Origin: Chloroflexota bacterium
GTDB lineage: Bacteria > Chloroflexota > Anaerolineae > Ardenticatenales > Ardenticatenaceae
Assembly: GCA_003520455.1 (NCBI GenBank)
Contig: DOUV01000575.1
Location: 407-34,618, forward strand
DNA length: 34,212 nucleotides
Direction: 5' to 3'
The notes below the pieces were generated by a model, which saw only the letters and a program-made list of their open reading frames with translations, was not told the origin of the DNA and ran no database searches. The position numbers and the translations under genes are program-made. How positions within the stretch are numbered: the first letter of the stretch is position 1; every line of letters begins with the position of its first letter. Below are positions 15,813-24,677 of the stretch, one piece after another.

Positions 15813-16679
15813 GTGCTTCTCCCCCCCCAACTCATCATCGCCGGTCTACAGTCTGGGATGGTATACGCCATCATCGGGCTTGGCTACGCCACCGTACTCA
15901 ATTCGACCGGCATCCTCAACTTCGCACAGGGCGATTTCTTGATGATCGGAGCGCTGACCATCGCGGTCGCCTATACGGCGCTCCATCTTCCGTACGGGAT
16001 GGCTGTCCTGGCGGCGCTTGCAGCCGTGGGAGTCGTCGGCTATCTGTCGCAGTATCTGCTCATCCGTCCTTTGCGTCGCAAGCAGGCGTCCGTCTTCAGC
16101 ATGACCATGGTGATGGTCGCTGCAATGATTGTGCTGGAGCAGGGCGCGGGCGTGGTCTTCGGCAAGCAGGAACTGCCGGTTGATAGTCCCCTCCCCGAGA
16201 CACCGATTGCCCTCGGCGCGTCGGTCAATTTACTGCCCCACACGATCTATCTCGTCACTGGATCTCTTGCCGTCTTTGGGCTGCTCTATCTCTTCTACCA
16301 CCACACCAACTTCGGCAAGCAAATGTACGCGGTGGGTGTGGACATAAACGCCGCCCGCGCGATAGGCATCGACGTGCAACGAGCGAATGCACTTGCCTTT
16401 ACCCTCGGTGGTCTTGTCGCCGCTGCCGGTGGCGTCCTCTTCGCGCCGTTGGTCGGCGCCCACTGGCTGATGGGACTCCCGCTGACCCTGAAAGGCTTTG
16501 TCGCCATGGTGGTGGGAAGTCCCTCCCGTCTTGAGGGCCCCCTCATCGGTGGGCTTGTGCTCGGCATTGCCGAGGTGATCGCCTTTCGTTATATCTCGAC
16601 CGCTTATGGGAGCGCGCTCGCGCTCGTCGTCTTGCTGGTTGTCCTGGTAGTGCGCCCTGCCGGTCTGCTGGACAAATAG
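15813..16679 (+). CDS. livH: Branched-chain amino acid-type ABC permease LivH
   Basis: This 288-residue integral membrane permease of the LivH family forms the transport channel with the LivM domain encoded next. Family features are GLQSGMVYAIIGLGYATVLN near the N-terminus, GILNFAQGDFLMIGA, and the cytoplasmic EAA-like loop GIDVQRANALAFTLGG before AAAGGVLFAP. About eight hydrophobic segments are visible. GTG start at 15813 with AGAGGAGAGGA upstream. Ends 10 bp before the next gene. Confidence 0.95.
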   Translation: MLLPPQLIIAGLQSGMVYAIIGLGYATVLNSTGILNFAQGDFLMIGALTIAVAYTALHLPYGMAVLAALAAVGVVGYLSQYLLIRPLRRKQASVFSMTMVMVAAMIVLEQGAGVVFGKQELPVDSPLPETPIALGASVNLLPHTIYLVTGSLAVFGLLYLFYHHTNFGKQMYAVGVDINAARAIGIDVQRANALAFTLGGLVAAAGGVLFAPLVGAHWLMGLPLTLKGFVAMVVGSPSRLEGPLIGGLVLGIAEVIAFRYISTAYGSALALVVLLVVLVVRPAGLLDK

Positions 16680-16689
16680 GAGGAACGGA

Positions 16690-18537
16690 ATGGTCCTTGC
16701 ACGGGCACGCCGTCGTCTCCTGGCGCTCGTCGTCGTCGGCATTCTTGCCCTGCCGTTGTTGGTCGGCAATAGCTTTCACCGTAACCTGCTGGATATCATC
16801 GCCATCATGGCCATTCTGAGCATGAGTTACAACATCATCCTCGGGATGGCGGGGCAGATCAGCCTCAGCCATAGTGCTTTCTACGCCATCGGCGCCTATA
16901 CCATGGCGATTGCTGTGGTGCGTTGGGGGTTTCCGCAGGCGGTGGCAATCCCGATGAGCCTCGTCTTCTCGGCGCTGGCGGCCTTGGTTGTCGGCATCCC
17001 AACCTTGCGCTTGAAGAGTTTTTACCTCGCAGTGGCGACATTGGCGCTCACAGTGGTGACAGGCGTCATTCTCTTCCAGTGGCGCTCCCTGACAGGCGGT
17101 GTCGAAGGGATTGGCGGCTTTGGACGCCTGCAACTCTTCGGGTGGGAGCCGAGCCCTGTCGCCTATTCCTACATTATCGTCATCGCCGCGCTTGGTATCT
17201 ATTGGGTCCTTCAAAATATCCTGCACTCGCCCTTCGGTCGTGCGACGATTGCCGTCCGCGATCACGAGGGGGCAGCTGTTGCATTGGGAATACCCGCGGC
17301 TCGCCAGAAGGTCGTCGCCCTGGTCATCTCAGCCGTGCTCGCGGGGTTCGCGGGGAACCTGTACGCCTTCCGCGAGCAGTATCTGAATCCGGTCTCCTTC
17401 GAACTTCAACTGGCCTTTCTGCTCCTCGTTATGGCTGTGATTGGGGGACTGGGCAGCAATGCCGGCGCAGCATTGGGCGCGGCGGTGGTCATCCTCCTGC
17501 CGGAACTCCTTTCCGGCCTGGGATCGGAAGTATACTTTCTGGTCTATGGGGTGATGACCATCCTGATCATCCTATATCTGCCGGCCGGTCTGGTCGGTAT
17601 CCCTCGCTTGGTGACGCAACAATTCCGCACACGCTTGCGAAGGCAGCCGTCATCGGAGAGCGGCAACCGCCCGGCGGCTATCGCAAGTGTGGAACCGCAG
17701 TTGACTGAACGCGGAGACACAGGTGTCGCACCTACGAACGGGCGCAGTGAGATTCTCCGTGTGGAGCATGTCACCAGGCGCTTTGGCGGTATCACCGCGG
17801 TCAGCGACACCACCTTCTCTGTCGCCTCCGGGACCATCACTGCCCTGATCGGTCCGAATGGGGCGGGGAAGTCCACCCTCTTCCACATAATCAGTGGAGC
17901 GCTCAAGCGAGACACTGGCAAGATTGTCTTCGACGACGAAGACATCACCGGGCTCTCGCCCCACCTCGTCGCGCAGCGAGGCCTTATTCGAACGTACCAG
18001 ACCGTCTCGCTCTTTCCTGAGATGACTGTCTACGACAATCTGCTCACGGGGTATCATCGCCGGCACGGCGCCGGACTGCTCTCGTCGGCCTTCCGCCTGC
18101 CCCGCTTCCACAATGCGGAGGCCAAAGCCCGTCAGATGGCGGATGAGATGCTTGCCGCCTTTGGGTTGGAACCGTGGCGCGATGTCCCGGCGGCCAGCCT
18201 CCCCTTCGGGCTCCAACGGGCGGTCGAAACGGCACGCGCGATGGCGGCGGCACCGAAGCTCTTGCTATTGGATGAACCGGCGGCCGGTTTGAACGATCAG
18301 GAAATTCACGGTCTGAAAGTCGCGCTGCGCGGTTTGCGCGAGCGGGGTGTCACCATCCTGCTGATTGAACACAACCTGCCGCTTGTCACCGATCTCTCCG
18401 ATTGGATCGTCGTCCTCGATTTCGGGGAGGTGATCGCCGAGGGGACACCGGCAGAGGTTCAGGCGAACCCCCGCGTGATTGAGGCATATGTTGGCACTCC
18501 AGAGCACAAGGAGACTCGCCTTGCTACACGTGCGTAA
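16690..18537 (+). CDS. Fused permease-ATPase (LivM-LivG) of the ABC importer
   Basis: This 615-residue protein joins two importer parts. Residues 1 to about 310 are a LivM permease with about eight hydrophobic segments, including YNIILGMAGQISLSHSAFYA and the LivM-like GIPAARQKVVALVISAVLAG. After a hydrophilic linker (about 315-350) comes a LivG ATPase: Walker A GPNGAGKST (388-396), a Q-loop region in RTYQTVSLFPEMT, a degenerate signature LPFGLQRAVE in place of LSGGQ, Walker B LLLLDEPAAGLN (about 523-534) and switch histidine in LLIEHNL. GGAGGAACGG precedes the ATG. LivM and LivG are usually separate; fusion fixes their stoichiometry and is found in some Actinobacteria and Chloroflexota. The gene overlaps livF by 17 bp. 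Confidence 0.95.
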   Translation: MVLARARRRLLALVVVGILALPLLVGNSFHRNLLDIIAIMAILSMSYNIILGMAGQISLSHSAFYAIGAYTMAIAVVRWGFPQAVAIPMSLVFSALAALVVGIPTLRLKSFYLAVATLALTVVTGVILFQWRSLTGGVEGIGGFGRLQLFGWEPSPVAYSYIIVIAALGIYWVLQNILHSPFGRATIAVRDHEGAAVALGIPAARQKVVALVISAVLAGFAGNLYAFREQYLNPVSFELQLAFLLLVMAVIGGLGSNAGAALGAAVVILLPELLSGLGSEVYFLVYGVMTILIILYLPAGLVGIPRLVTQQFRTRLRRQPSSESGNRPAAIASVEPQLTERGDTGVAPTNGRSEILRVEHVTRRFGGITAVSDTTFSVASGTITALIGPNGAGKSTLFHIISGALKRDTGKIVFDDEDITGLSPHLVAQRGLIRTYQTVSLFPEMTVYDNLLTGYHRRHGAGLLSSAFRLPRFHNAEAKARQMADEMLAAFGLEPWRDVPAASLPFGLQRAVETARAMAAAPKLLLLDEPAAGLNDQEIHGLKVALRGLRERGVTILLIEHNLPLVTDLSDWIVVLDFGEVIAEGTPAEVQANPRVIEAYVGTPEHKETRLATRA

Positions 18538-19261
18538 TCTCTCATCCGGGTACGGAAAACTCCAGGTGCTCTCTGACGTGTCGCTCGCAGTGGCAGCGCG
18601 CGAGTTCGTTGCCGTGCTTGGCCCGAACGGTGCCGGCAAAACCACGCTTCTGGAAACGATCTTCGGGCTGATTCCGCCCATGCGCGGCACGATCCACTGT
18701 GGGGATGAAGATATTACCGGGCTGGAATCCCACCAGGTGGTCCGCCGGGGGCTTGCCCTGGTTCCCCAGGGACGGAAGATCTTCGGCCCGCTTACTGTCG
18801 AACGCAACCTCGAATTGGGTGGATTGGTGGCCGGGCACGCCTTCCACCATCCGATCGCAAAGCGACAACTCGAGTTGATCTACTCCCTCTTCCCGCGCCT
18901 TGCGGAGCGCCGCGCCCAGCGCGCCGGTACCATGAGCGGTGGCGAGCAGCAAATGCTGGCGATCGGCCGAGCACTGATGTCCGACCCAACGGTTCTGCTC
19001 CTCGACGAGCCCGGGCTCGGCCTCGCGCCGCTCGTCATCCGGGCCATATTCGAGGCGATTGAGGAGTTGCGCCACCTCGGCCTGACCATCGTGCTGGTCG
19101 AGCAAAACATCAACCTGGCGTTGGCCCACGCCGAGCGCGTCTACATCCTGAATGTGGGCCGCGTGGTGCTGGAGGAAACGGCCACTCGGTTGCGGAAAGA
19201 TCCTAATCTCAGTGCGCTCTACCTTGGCAACGGCCATGGAGAGTCCAAGCCTTGTGCATAG
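18521..19261 (+). CDS. livF: ABC importer ATPase LivF
   Basis: This 246-residue ATP-hydrolysing subunit pairs with the LivG domain to drive import. Visible are Walker A GPNGAGKTT, the LivF-like GLALVPQGRKIFGPLTVERN, the full signature MSGGEQQMLAIGRALMSDP, Walker B TVLLLDEPGLGLAP and switch histidine replaced by the LivF-typical VEQN. The TTG start at 18521 is chosen because AAGGAG sits 7 nt upstream and the protein then begins LLHVRNLSSGYG as LivF proteins do; the open frame extends 14 codons further back. It overlaps the permease-ATPase gene by 17 bp, and its stop touches the ribosome binding site of the next gene. Confidence 0.94.
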   Translation: MLHVRNLSSGYGKLQVLSDVSLAVAAREFVAVLGPNGAGKTTLLETIFGLIPPMRGTIHCGDEDITGLESHQVVRRGLALVPQGRKIFGPLTVERNLELGGLVAGHAFHHPIAKRQLELIYSLFPRLAERRAQRAGTMSGGEQQMLAIGRALMSDPTVLLLDEPGLGLAPLVIRAIFEAIEELRHLGLTIVLVEQNINLALAHAERVYILNVGRVVLEETATRLRKDPNLSALYLGNGHGESKPCA

Positions 19262-19272
19262 GAGAAATTGCG

Positions 19273-20703
19273 ATGACAGACCTGGTCATTAAAGGCGGCC
19301 ACGTGTTGGTCGGCGATACACTGCTCGAGACGGACGTGGTGGTCACGGATGGACGGATCGAAGCACTGCACGATGATGCCCCGCTCAATGGTAGTGCCGA
19401 GGTTATTGATGCTCGTGGGAAGTATGTTCTTCCCGGCGCCATCGATCCCCACACCCACATCCACTGGCCCTATCTCGATATCACCACCAAGGATACCTTC
19501 TTCACGGCGACCCGCGCGGCAGCCTTGGGCGGCATCACGATGATTGTCGACTGGGCCGTGCAGAAGCGCGAGGACCCGGACGCCGGGCCGGAGGGCTCAC
19601 TGCTGGCGGCTTTTCGTCGTCGGCGGGCCGAGATCGATGGCCAGAGCGTCGTCGACTATGCCCTCCACAGCACCCTCACCGTGCCCGACGAGACCACCCT
19701 GGCGTCTATTCCCGGCGTCCTCGAGCAGGGCGTCTCGCTACTGAAACTCTATATGACCTACCGCAAGCGTGGCATCATGACCGATGATGGTCTCCTGTGG
19801 GATGTGCTCAACGAGGCGGCGCACCTTGATACCATCGTCGGTATCCATGCCGAGAACGCAGCCATTCACGAGCACAAGGAGCGCCAGTTCCGCGCGCGGG
19901 GACAGACGACCCCGGTCGAGTGGGGACGGCATAAAGCGCCGATCGTCGAATCCGAGGCGGTACACCGCGCCATCTATCTGGCCGAAAAGACCGGTGCCCC
20001 CATCCTGCTGCGTCACATCTCAACCGCCGACGCGCTGGAGTTCATCCGCCAGGCGCGACAGCGCGGCGCCCCCATCTTCGCGGAGACCTGCCCCCAGTAT
20101 CTGGTGCTCGACGAGAGCGCCTTCGAGCGGCCGGACGGCTATTGCTTCATCTGCAGTCCCCCGATTCGTGGCGCCGCCGACCGCGAAGCAGTCTGGCGCG
20201 CCCTCGCCGATGGCACGATCGCGATCCTCGGCTCCGATCATATTGCCTTCTCTGTCGCTGACAAAGCAAGCGGGGGGGAGAATGCGCTCGCGACGCCCAG
20301 CGGGTTGCCCGGTATCGAAACGCTCTTCCCCATCGTCTTCTCCGAAGGCTTTATGAAGGGACGGATCAGCCTCTCGCGGCTGATGGCACTTATGGCGACC
20401 AACACGGCGAAACTCTATGGCTGGTACCCGCTCAAGGGTGTCCTCCTGCCTGGCAGTGATGCCGACATTGTGGTCGTCGATCCCGAAGCGCGCCGCACTC
20501 TCCGTGCCGCCGACCTGCATATGGATACCGACTATATCCCTTATGAGGGGTTGGAGGTCCAGGGTTATCCGCTCCATACCATCTCCTGTGGCCGCGTGCT
20601 GGTGAAAGATGGTGAGTTCCAGGGTGAGCCGGGATCGGGCCGGTTCGTGCCCGGACGGGTCGGGCGTTGGCGAGCCCTCGACCCACGTTGGGAGACCCGG
20701 TAA
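19273..20703 (+). CDS. Dihydropyrimidinase/hydantoinase-like cyclic amidohydrolase
   Basis: This 476-residue cytosolic metal-dependent amidohydrolase is predicted to open a cyclic ureide or imide (hydantoin, dihydropyrimidine or similar) to an N-carbamoyl amino acid. The binuclear metal site is complete: H60 and H62 in DPHTHIH, the carboxylated K158 in LLKLYMTY, H192 in GIHAEN, H248 in LLRHIS and D322 in GSDH. Length and motif order fit the D-hydantoinase/dihydropyrimidinase group; the HTHIHWPY segment departs from the usual H-x-H-x-x-x-P-F, so the substrate may differ. GGAGAAATTGCG precedes the ATG at 19273, 11 bp after livF. Directly following the importer, it probably acts on the imported compound. 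A hydrolase for the N-carbamoyl product lies further down the operon. Confidence 0.9.
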   Translation: MTDLVIKGGHVLVGDTLLETDVVVTDGRIEALHDDAPLNGSAEVIDARGKYVLPGAIDPHTHIHWPYLDITTKDTFFTATRAAALGGITMIVDWAVQKREDPDAGPEGSLLAAFRRRRAEIDGQSVVDYALHSTLTVPDETTLASIPGVLEQGVSLLKLYMTYRKRGIMTDDGLLWDVLNEAAHLDTIVGIHAENAAIHEHKERQFRARGQTTPVEWGRHKAPIVESEAVHRAIYLAEKTGAPILLRHISTADALEFIRQARQRGAPIFAETCPQYLVLDESAFERPDGYCFICSPPIRGAADREAVWRALADGTIAILGSDHIAFSVADKASGGENALATPSGLPGIETLFPIVFSEGFMKGRISLSRLMALMATNTAKLYGWYPLKGVLLPGSDADIVVVDPEARRTLRAADLHMDTDYIPYEGLEVQGYPLHTISCGRVLVKDGEFQGEPGSGRFVPGRVGRWRALDPRWETR

Positions 20704-20716
20704 GGAGAATCAGGCT

Positions 20717-21598
20717 ATGAAGGCTACCACACGATTTCGACGCATGTTGCGCGAGCCGGGCGTGATTGTGGCCCCCGGCGCCTACGATTGCCTTAGCGCC
20801 AAACTAATTGAGGCGGCGGGATTCAACTGCTGCTACATGACCGGCTCGGGGACAGCCGCAGCGCGCCTCGGCGCGCCCGATGTCGGCCTCACGACCCTCT
20901 CGGAAATGGTTGGCAACGCTCGCGCTATCGCCCAGTGCATCGGCATCCCGCTGATCGCGGACGCCGATACCGGGTTTGGCAATGCCATCAACGTGATCCG
21001 CACCGTGCGCGAATACGAGAACGCTGGGGTTGCAGCCATTCACATTGAGGACCAGGTGATGCCGAAGAAGTGCGGTCACTTCGCCGGCAAAGAACTGGTC
21101 AGCCGCGAAGAGTATATCGGCAAGATCCGGGCGGCCGCGGAGGCACGACGCGACCCCGACTTCGTGATCATTGCCCGCACCGATGCGATTGCCGTCGCCG
21201 GCTTGGATGAGGCCTTCGTGCGCGCCGAGGCGGCCTACGAGGCCGGCGCGGCTGTCCTCTTCATCGAGTCCCCAGAGAGTTGGGACCATGTTCGCGCAAT
21301 GTGCGAGCGCTTCGCCGGGCGGGCACCCCTCCTGGCGAACGTCGGCAACAATGAGGGCAAAATGCCTCTGCTCACCGTGCCGGAGGCGGAACGGTTGGGC
21401 TACAAAATCGCGATTTTTCCCTGGGCCGTCGGTATCAATGTCGCCGCCAAAGCGATCGCCGATGCGCTGGCGGTGCTGAAAGAGACCGGCTCGACAGAAG
21501 GACTGGAAGATCGCCAATACGGCTGGCGCAACCTCACGACCTTGCTCGGTCTTCCGCAGGTCTACGACCTCGAACAACGATACGCGGTGCAGGTGTAG
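20717..21598 (+). CDS. Isocitrate lyase/PEP mutase superfamily lyase
   Basis: This 293-residue TIM-barrel enzyme belongs to the group containing methylisocitrate lyase and 2,3-dimethylmalate lyase, Mg-dependent enzymes that split a 2-hydroxy acid into pyruvate or glyoxylate plus a carboxylate. Metal-binding D82 and D84 lie in ADADTGFGN, the ED pair is 111-112, and the active-site loop KKCGH (117-121) has the cysteine typical of the lyases, which argues against PEP mutase or oxaloacetate hydrolase. GSGTAAARLGAPDVGLTTLSEM matches the substrate loop seen in the methylisocitrate/dimethylmalate lyase branch. AAGGAGAATCAGGCT precedes the ATG at 20717. With the LeuCD-type pair downstream, cleavage of a branched malate is a plausible role, but the substrate is not determined by sequence. 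Confidence 0.88.
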   Translation: MKATTRFRRMLREPGVIVAPGAYDCLSAKLIEAAGFNCCYMTGSGTAAARLGAPDVGLTTLSEMVGNARAIAQCIGIPLIADADTGFGNAINVIRTVREYENAGVAAIHIEDQVMPKKCGHFAGKELVSREEYIGKIRAAAEARRDPDFVIIARTDAIAVAGLDEAFVRAEAAYEAGAAVLFIESPESWDHVRAMCERFAGRAPLLANVGNNEGKMPLLTVPEAERLGYKIAIFPWAVGINVAAKAIADALAVLKETGSTEGLEDRQYGWRNLTTLLGLPQVYDLEQRYAVQV

Positions 21599-21613
21599 AA
21601 GGAGATACCACTA

Positions 21614-22789
21614 TTGCTACCCCTTGAAGGTATCCGCATTCTGGACTTAACTCGCGTTCTCGCCGGCCCGTTCTGTTCCTGGATTTTGGGATCGCTTGGC
21701 GCCGAGGTCATCAAGATCGAACGACCGGGGCGGGGCGATCAGGCCCGCGATATCGGCCCCTTTGTCGCCGGCGAGAGTGTCTATTTCATGAGCATCAACC
21801 GTGCGAAACGCGGGATCACTCTCGACCTCAAACGGGGCCAGGAGGTCCTCAGTCGCCTGATTTCCCGCAGCGACGTGTTGTTGGAGAACTTCGCGCCGGG
21901 CGTGATGGAGCGTTTGGGTCTTTCCTATGGCGAGGTGGCGGCGCAGAACCCGCGCATTGTCTACGCTTCCATTTCCGGCTTTGGGCAGACGGGTCCGGCA
22001 CGCGACAAGCGCGCCTACGACCAGATCATTCAGTCTCTCAGTGGGGTCATGGCGATCACCGGCGAGCCCGGGCATCCTCCGGTCCGCGTGGGCTTTTCGA
22101 TTGGCGACCTGGCCGCCGGGCTCTTCTGTTCGACTGCCGTTCTCGCCGCCCTGCGCCAGCGCGATGTGATGGGACAGGGCCAACGGATAGACATCTCTAT
22201 GCTAGATGCGGTACTGGCCCTTCTGGAGAATCCGGTCGCCCGGTACCTCGCGACCGGCGAGAGTCCCGGCGTCCTTGGCTCGCGCCATCCCACCGTGACG
22301 CCCAACCAGGCGTTTCGGGCCAGTGATGGCTGGCTCGTGCTCGCTGCCGGGAATGACGAGCAATGGGTCAAGTTCTGCCACGCCATCGACCGGCCCGATC
22401 TGGCCGAGAACCCTCGATATGCGAAGAACGCCGAACGAACCCGGCTTCGAGACGAGTTGGAGCCGATTCTGCAAGCGTCCCTTTTGGCGCGCACGCGCGC
22501 CGAGTGGGTCGAACGGTTGGAGGCAGCCGGGGTTCCTACCGCGCCGATTCACACTATCGCTGACGCCGTCAACTGGGACCAGACCCGCGCCCGCGGTATG
22601 ATCCGCGAGGTCCAGCACCCTGTTGCCGGCTCCACCCGCTTCGTCGGCTTGCCCATCCAGGCGTCCGGCATGGAAGAACTTGCCAACAGTCCGGCGCCTA
22701 CCCTTGGACAGGACACCGGGGCGCTGCTCGCCGAACTCGGTTTCTCTGAGGACGAGATCACCAGCATGCGCCACGATGGAGTGATATGA
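21614..22789 (+). CDS. Class III CoA-transferase (CaiB/BaiF family)
   Basis: This 391-residue cytosolic enzyme would move CoA between carboxylic acids. It begins MLPLEGIRILDLTRVLAGPF and continues with GAEVIKIERPGRGD and ENFAPGVMERLGLSY, all family hallmarks; the catalytic aspartate is D198 in SMLDAVL. TTG start at 21614 with AAGGAG 9 nt upstream; the protein begins exactly where homologues do. Its stop overlaps the start of the crotonase gene as ATGA, implying the two act together: CoA activation of an acid followed by a crotonase-type step. Formyl-, succinyl-, itaconate- and mesaconate-type transferases are all in this family, and the specificity cannot be read from the sequence. Confidence 0.94.
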   Translation: MLPLEGIRILDLTRVLAGPFCSWILGSLGAEVIKIERPGRGDQARDIGPFVAGESVYFMSINRAKRGITLDLKRGQEVLSRLISRSDVLLENFAPGVMERLGLSYGEVAAQNPRIVYASISGFGQTGPARDKRAYDQIIQSLSGVMAITGEPGHPPVRVGFSIGDLAAGLFCSTAVLAALRQRDVMGQGQRIDISMLDAVLALLENPVARYLATGESPGVLGSRHPTVTPNQAFRASDGWLVLAAGNDEQWVKFCHAIDRPDLAENPRYAKNAERTRLRDELEPILQASLLARTRAEWVERLEAAGVPTAPIHTIADAVNWDQTRARGMIREVQHPVAGSTRFVGLPIQASGMEELANSPAPTLGQDTGALLAELGFSEDEITSMRHDGVI

Positions 22790-23571
22790 TGAGCGATTGG
22801 CTCCTCAATCGCGAAGGCCCTATAGCCGTATTGGCGGTCAATCGCCCCAAGACCCTGAATGCCGTGACCCTGGGAATGTACGAGGAACTGATTCCGCTCC
22901 TGGACGAGGTAGAGGCTGACCCGAATGTGCGCGTCCTGGTACTGCGCGGCGCCGGTGAGCGTGCCTTTGTCGCCGGGGCGGACATCGGTGAGTTTGAAGA
23001 GGAATTTGGGACTCCCGAAAAGGCGATGGCCTACGACCGCCGGGTGGAAGCCGGAACATCGCGCCTGGCAGGGCTACACAAGCCAACCGTCGCCATGATT
23101 CATGGCTATGCGCTCGGCACCGGAGTCTTCCTCGCCGTCGCCTGCGATCTACGCATCGCCTCGAACCAGGCGCGCTTCGCTGTGCCGGTTGGACGATTCG
23201 GCATCATGCCCAGCCCGCCCGACCTCGCGCGCCTCGCCCGGGTGGTGGGCTACGCCACGGCACTGGAAATGGGCCTGACCGCGCGCACCTATACCGCTCA
23301 CGAGGCTCTGGCGATGGGGCTCGTCAACCAGGTCGTTCCGGCGGAACAGTTGGAGACGGTGGCGCTGACACTTGCCGGCGGAATCGCGGAGAATGCGCCG
23401 CTGACCCTGATAGGGCTGCGGGCGATGCTCCAGGCAGTCCTTGCCTCTCCCGAGCCACCGCCGCTGGAGATCGGGGACACGTGGTACCGCCGAATCTACA
23501 GCAGCCAGGATTGCCGCGAGGGGGCGCGCGCTTTTGCCGAGAAACGACCGCCTCGGTTCCAGGGGCGTTAG
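22786..23571 (+). CDS. Crotonase-superfamily protein lacking both catalytic glutamates
   Basis: This 261-residue acyl-CoA enzyme has the enoyl-CoA hydratase/isomerase fold. The oxyanion-hole segments are present (FVAGADIGE, 61-69; GYALGTG, 107-113). The two glutamates that activate water in enoyl-CoA hydratase are not: the position after G-x-G-x is F115 instead of Glu (GTGVFL), and the position in F-x-x-P-E is V135 (FAVPVGRFG). It is thus unlikely to be a classical hydratase. Crotonases without these residues act as decarboxylases, isomerases, thioesterases or C-C hydrolases. It starts ATG-ATG at 22786/22789 overlapping the CoA-transferase stop. The following gene begins 23 bp after its stop. 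Confidence 0.9.
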   Translation: MMSDWLLNREGPIAVLAVNRPKTLNAVTLGMYEELIPLLDEVEADPNVRVLVLRGAGERAFVAGADIGEFEEEFGTPEKAMAYDRRVEAGTSRLAGLHKPTVAMIHGYALGTGVFLAVACDLRIASNQARFAVPVGRFGIMPSPPDLARLARVVGYATALEMGLTARTYTAHEALAMGLVNQVVPAEQLETVALTLAGGIAENAPLTLIGLRAMLQAVLASPEPPPLEIGDTWYRRIYSSQDCREGARAFAEKRPPRFQGR

Positions 23572-23594
23572 CACCGCAACGAACGGAGGGGACA

Positions 23595-24602
23595 GTGGCG
23601 ACCGACGTAGAATTTGGCCTGCTCGTTCAGGCGGTCGATCCGCCGGATCAGTTTGTCGCACTGGCCCAACGGGCCGAGGTATTAGGCTTCACCCATCTCT
23701 GGGTAGCCGATTCCTCCCTGCACGCGGGGTACGTCTACTCGTACCTGACGCTCGCTGCCGTCCACACCAAACGGATCCGGTTGGGCACGGGTATTACCCA
23801 CCCCATGACGCGCCACGCCGCGCAAGCGGCAAACGCCATGGCGACTCTGGATGCCATGTCGGGCGGGCGGGCCGTGCTGGGGGTCGGCGCGGGCGACCGC
23901 CCGGTTCGCGAATTGGGTTTGCGACCGGCGCCGGTCAAGGCTGTCAAAGAGATGATCGTCGCCAACCGTCGCCTTTTCACCGGCGAGCGCCTGAGCTTCG
24001 ACGGAGAATTCGTTCGCCTGGTGGATGCGCGCCTGCACTTTCCCCCCCGCAATCCTGTGCCGGTCTACGTTGCCGCCAGTGGCCCCAGGATGCTTGCGCT
24101 AGGCGGCGCCCTGGCCGATGGGCTCTTGATTCAGGTCGGCGTGTGGCCGGACTGCCTCAAGGCGGCTCTGGAGGGTGTCTCCCAGGGCGCCGCGGGTGCC
24201 GGACGCTCGCTGCAGGCGTTGGACATCTCCGCCATGACCTACGGCTCGGTTCGGGCGGATCGGCGCCAGGCAATGGACGAGGCTCGTCCCTTTGCGGCCT
24301 GGATCCCCCAAACCGTCCCGACCTACTGTGCGATTGCCGGTATCAGTCCGGAAGACGTAGAGGCCGTCAAGCGGGTCTATCAGGGCGGCGAATTGCATGA
24401 GGCGGTCGAGGCGGCGCGGGCGGCGACCGACGAGATGATTGAAAAGTTCACTCTCTCCGGTACGCCCGCGGAGGTCCGGCAGAAGGTCGAGGGGATCCTC
24501 TCCACCGGCATTCGCCACATCACCTATTTCCCGATGGGCTCCAACCGGCTCGGTGGTATCGAGCGCTTCGCCCAGGGCGTTATGGCTCATTACCTTTCGT
24601 AA
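23595..24602 (+). CDS. LLM-class flavin-dependent oxidoreductase
   Basis: This 335-residue (beta/alpha)8-barrel protein belongs to the luciferase-like monooxygenase family, which uses FMNH2 or F420. Typical segments are FGLLVQAVDPPDQFVALAQR, FTHLWVADSSLHAGYVYS, IRLGTGITHPMTRH, and GGRAVLGVGAGDRP. The overall pattern resembles F420-dependent methylene-tetrahydromethanopterin reductase-like members as much as RutA-type ring-opening monooxygenases; cofactor choice cannot be settled by eye. GTG start at 23595 after GGAGGGGACA. A flavin reductase further down the same operon would supply FMNH2 and favours a two-component monooxygenase, though this is inference. Confidence 0.88.
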   Translation: MATDVEFGLLVQAVDPPDQFVALAQRAEVLGFTHLWVADSSLHAGYVYSYLTLAAVHTKRIRLGTGITHPMTRHAAQAANAMATLDAMSGGRAVLGVGAGDRPVRELGLRPAPVKAVKEMIVANRRLFTGERLSFDGEFVRLVDARLHFPPRNPVPVYVAASGPRMLALGGALADGLLIQVGVWPDCLKAALEGVSQGAAGAGRSLQALDISAMTYGSVRADRRQAMDEARPFAAWIPQTVPTYCAIAGISPEDVEAVKRVYQGGELHEAVEAARAATDEMIEKFTLSGTPAEVRQKVEGILSTGIRHITYFPMGSNRLGGIERFAQGVMAHYLS

Positions 24603-24677
24603 TTGCACTCGGCGAGAGAGCCAAATTCGCAAGTGGTGCCGGGCGCCGCGCAGGAACAGAGGGCAGGAATATCACGA

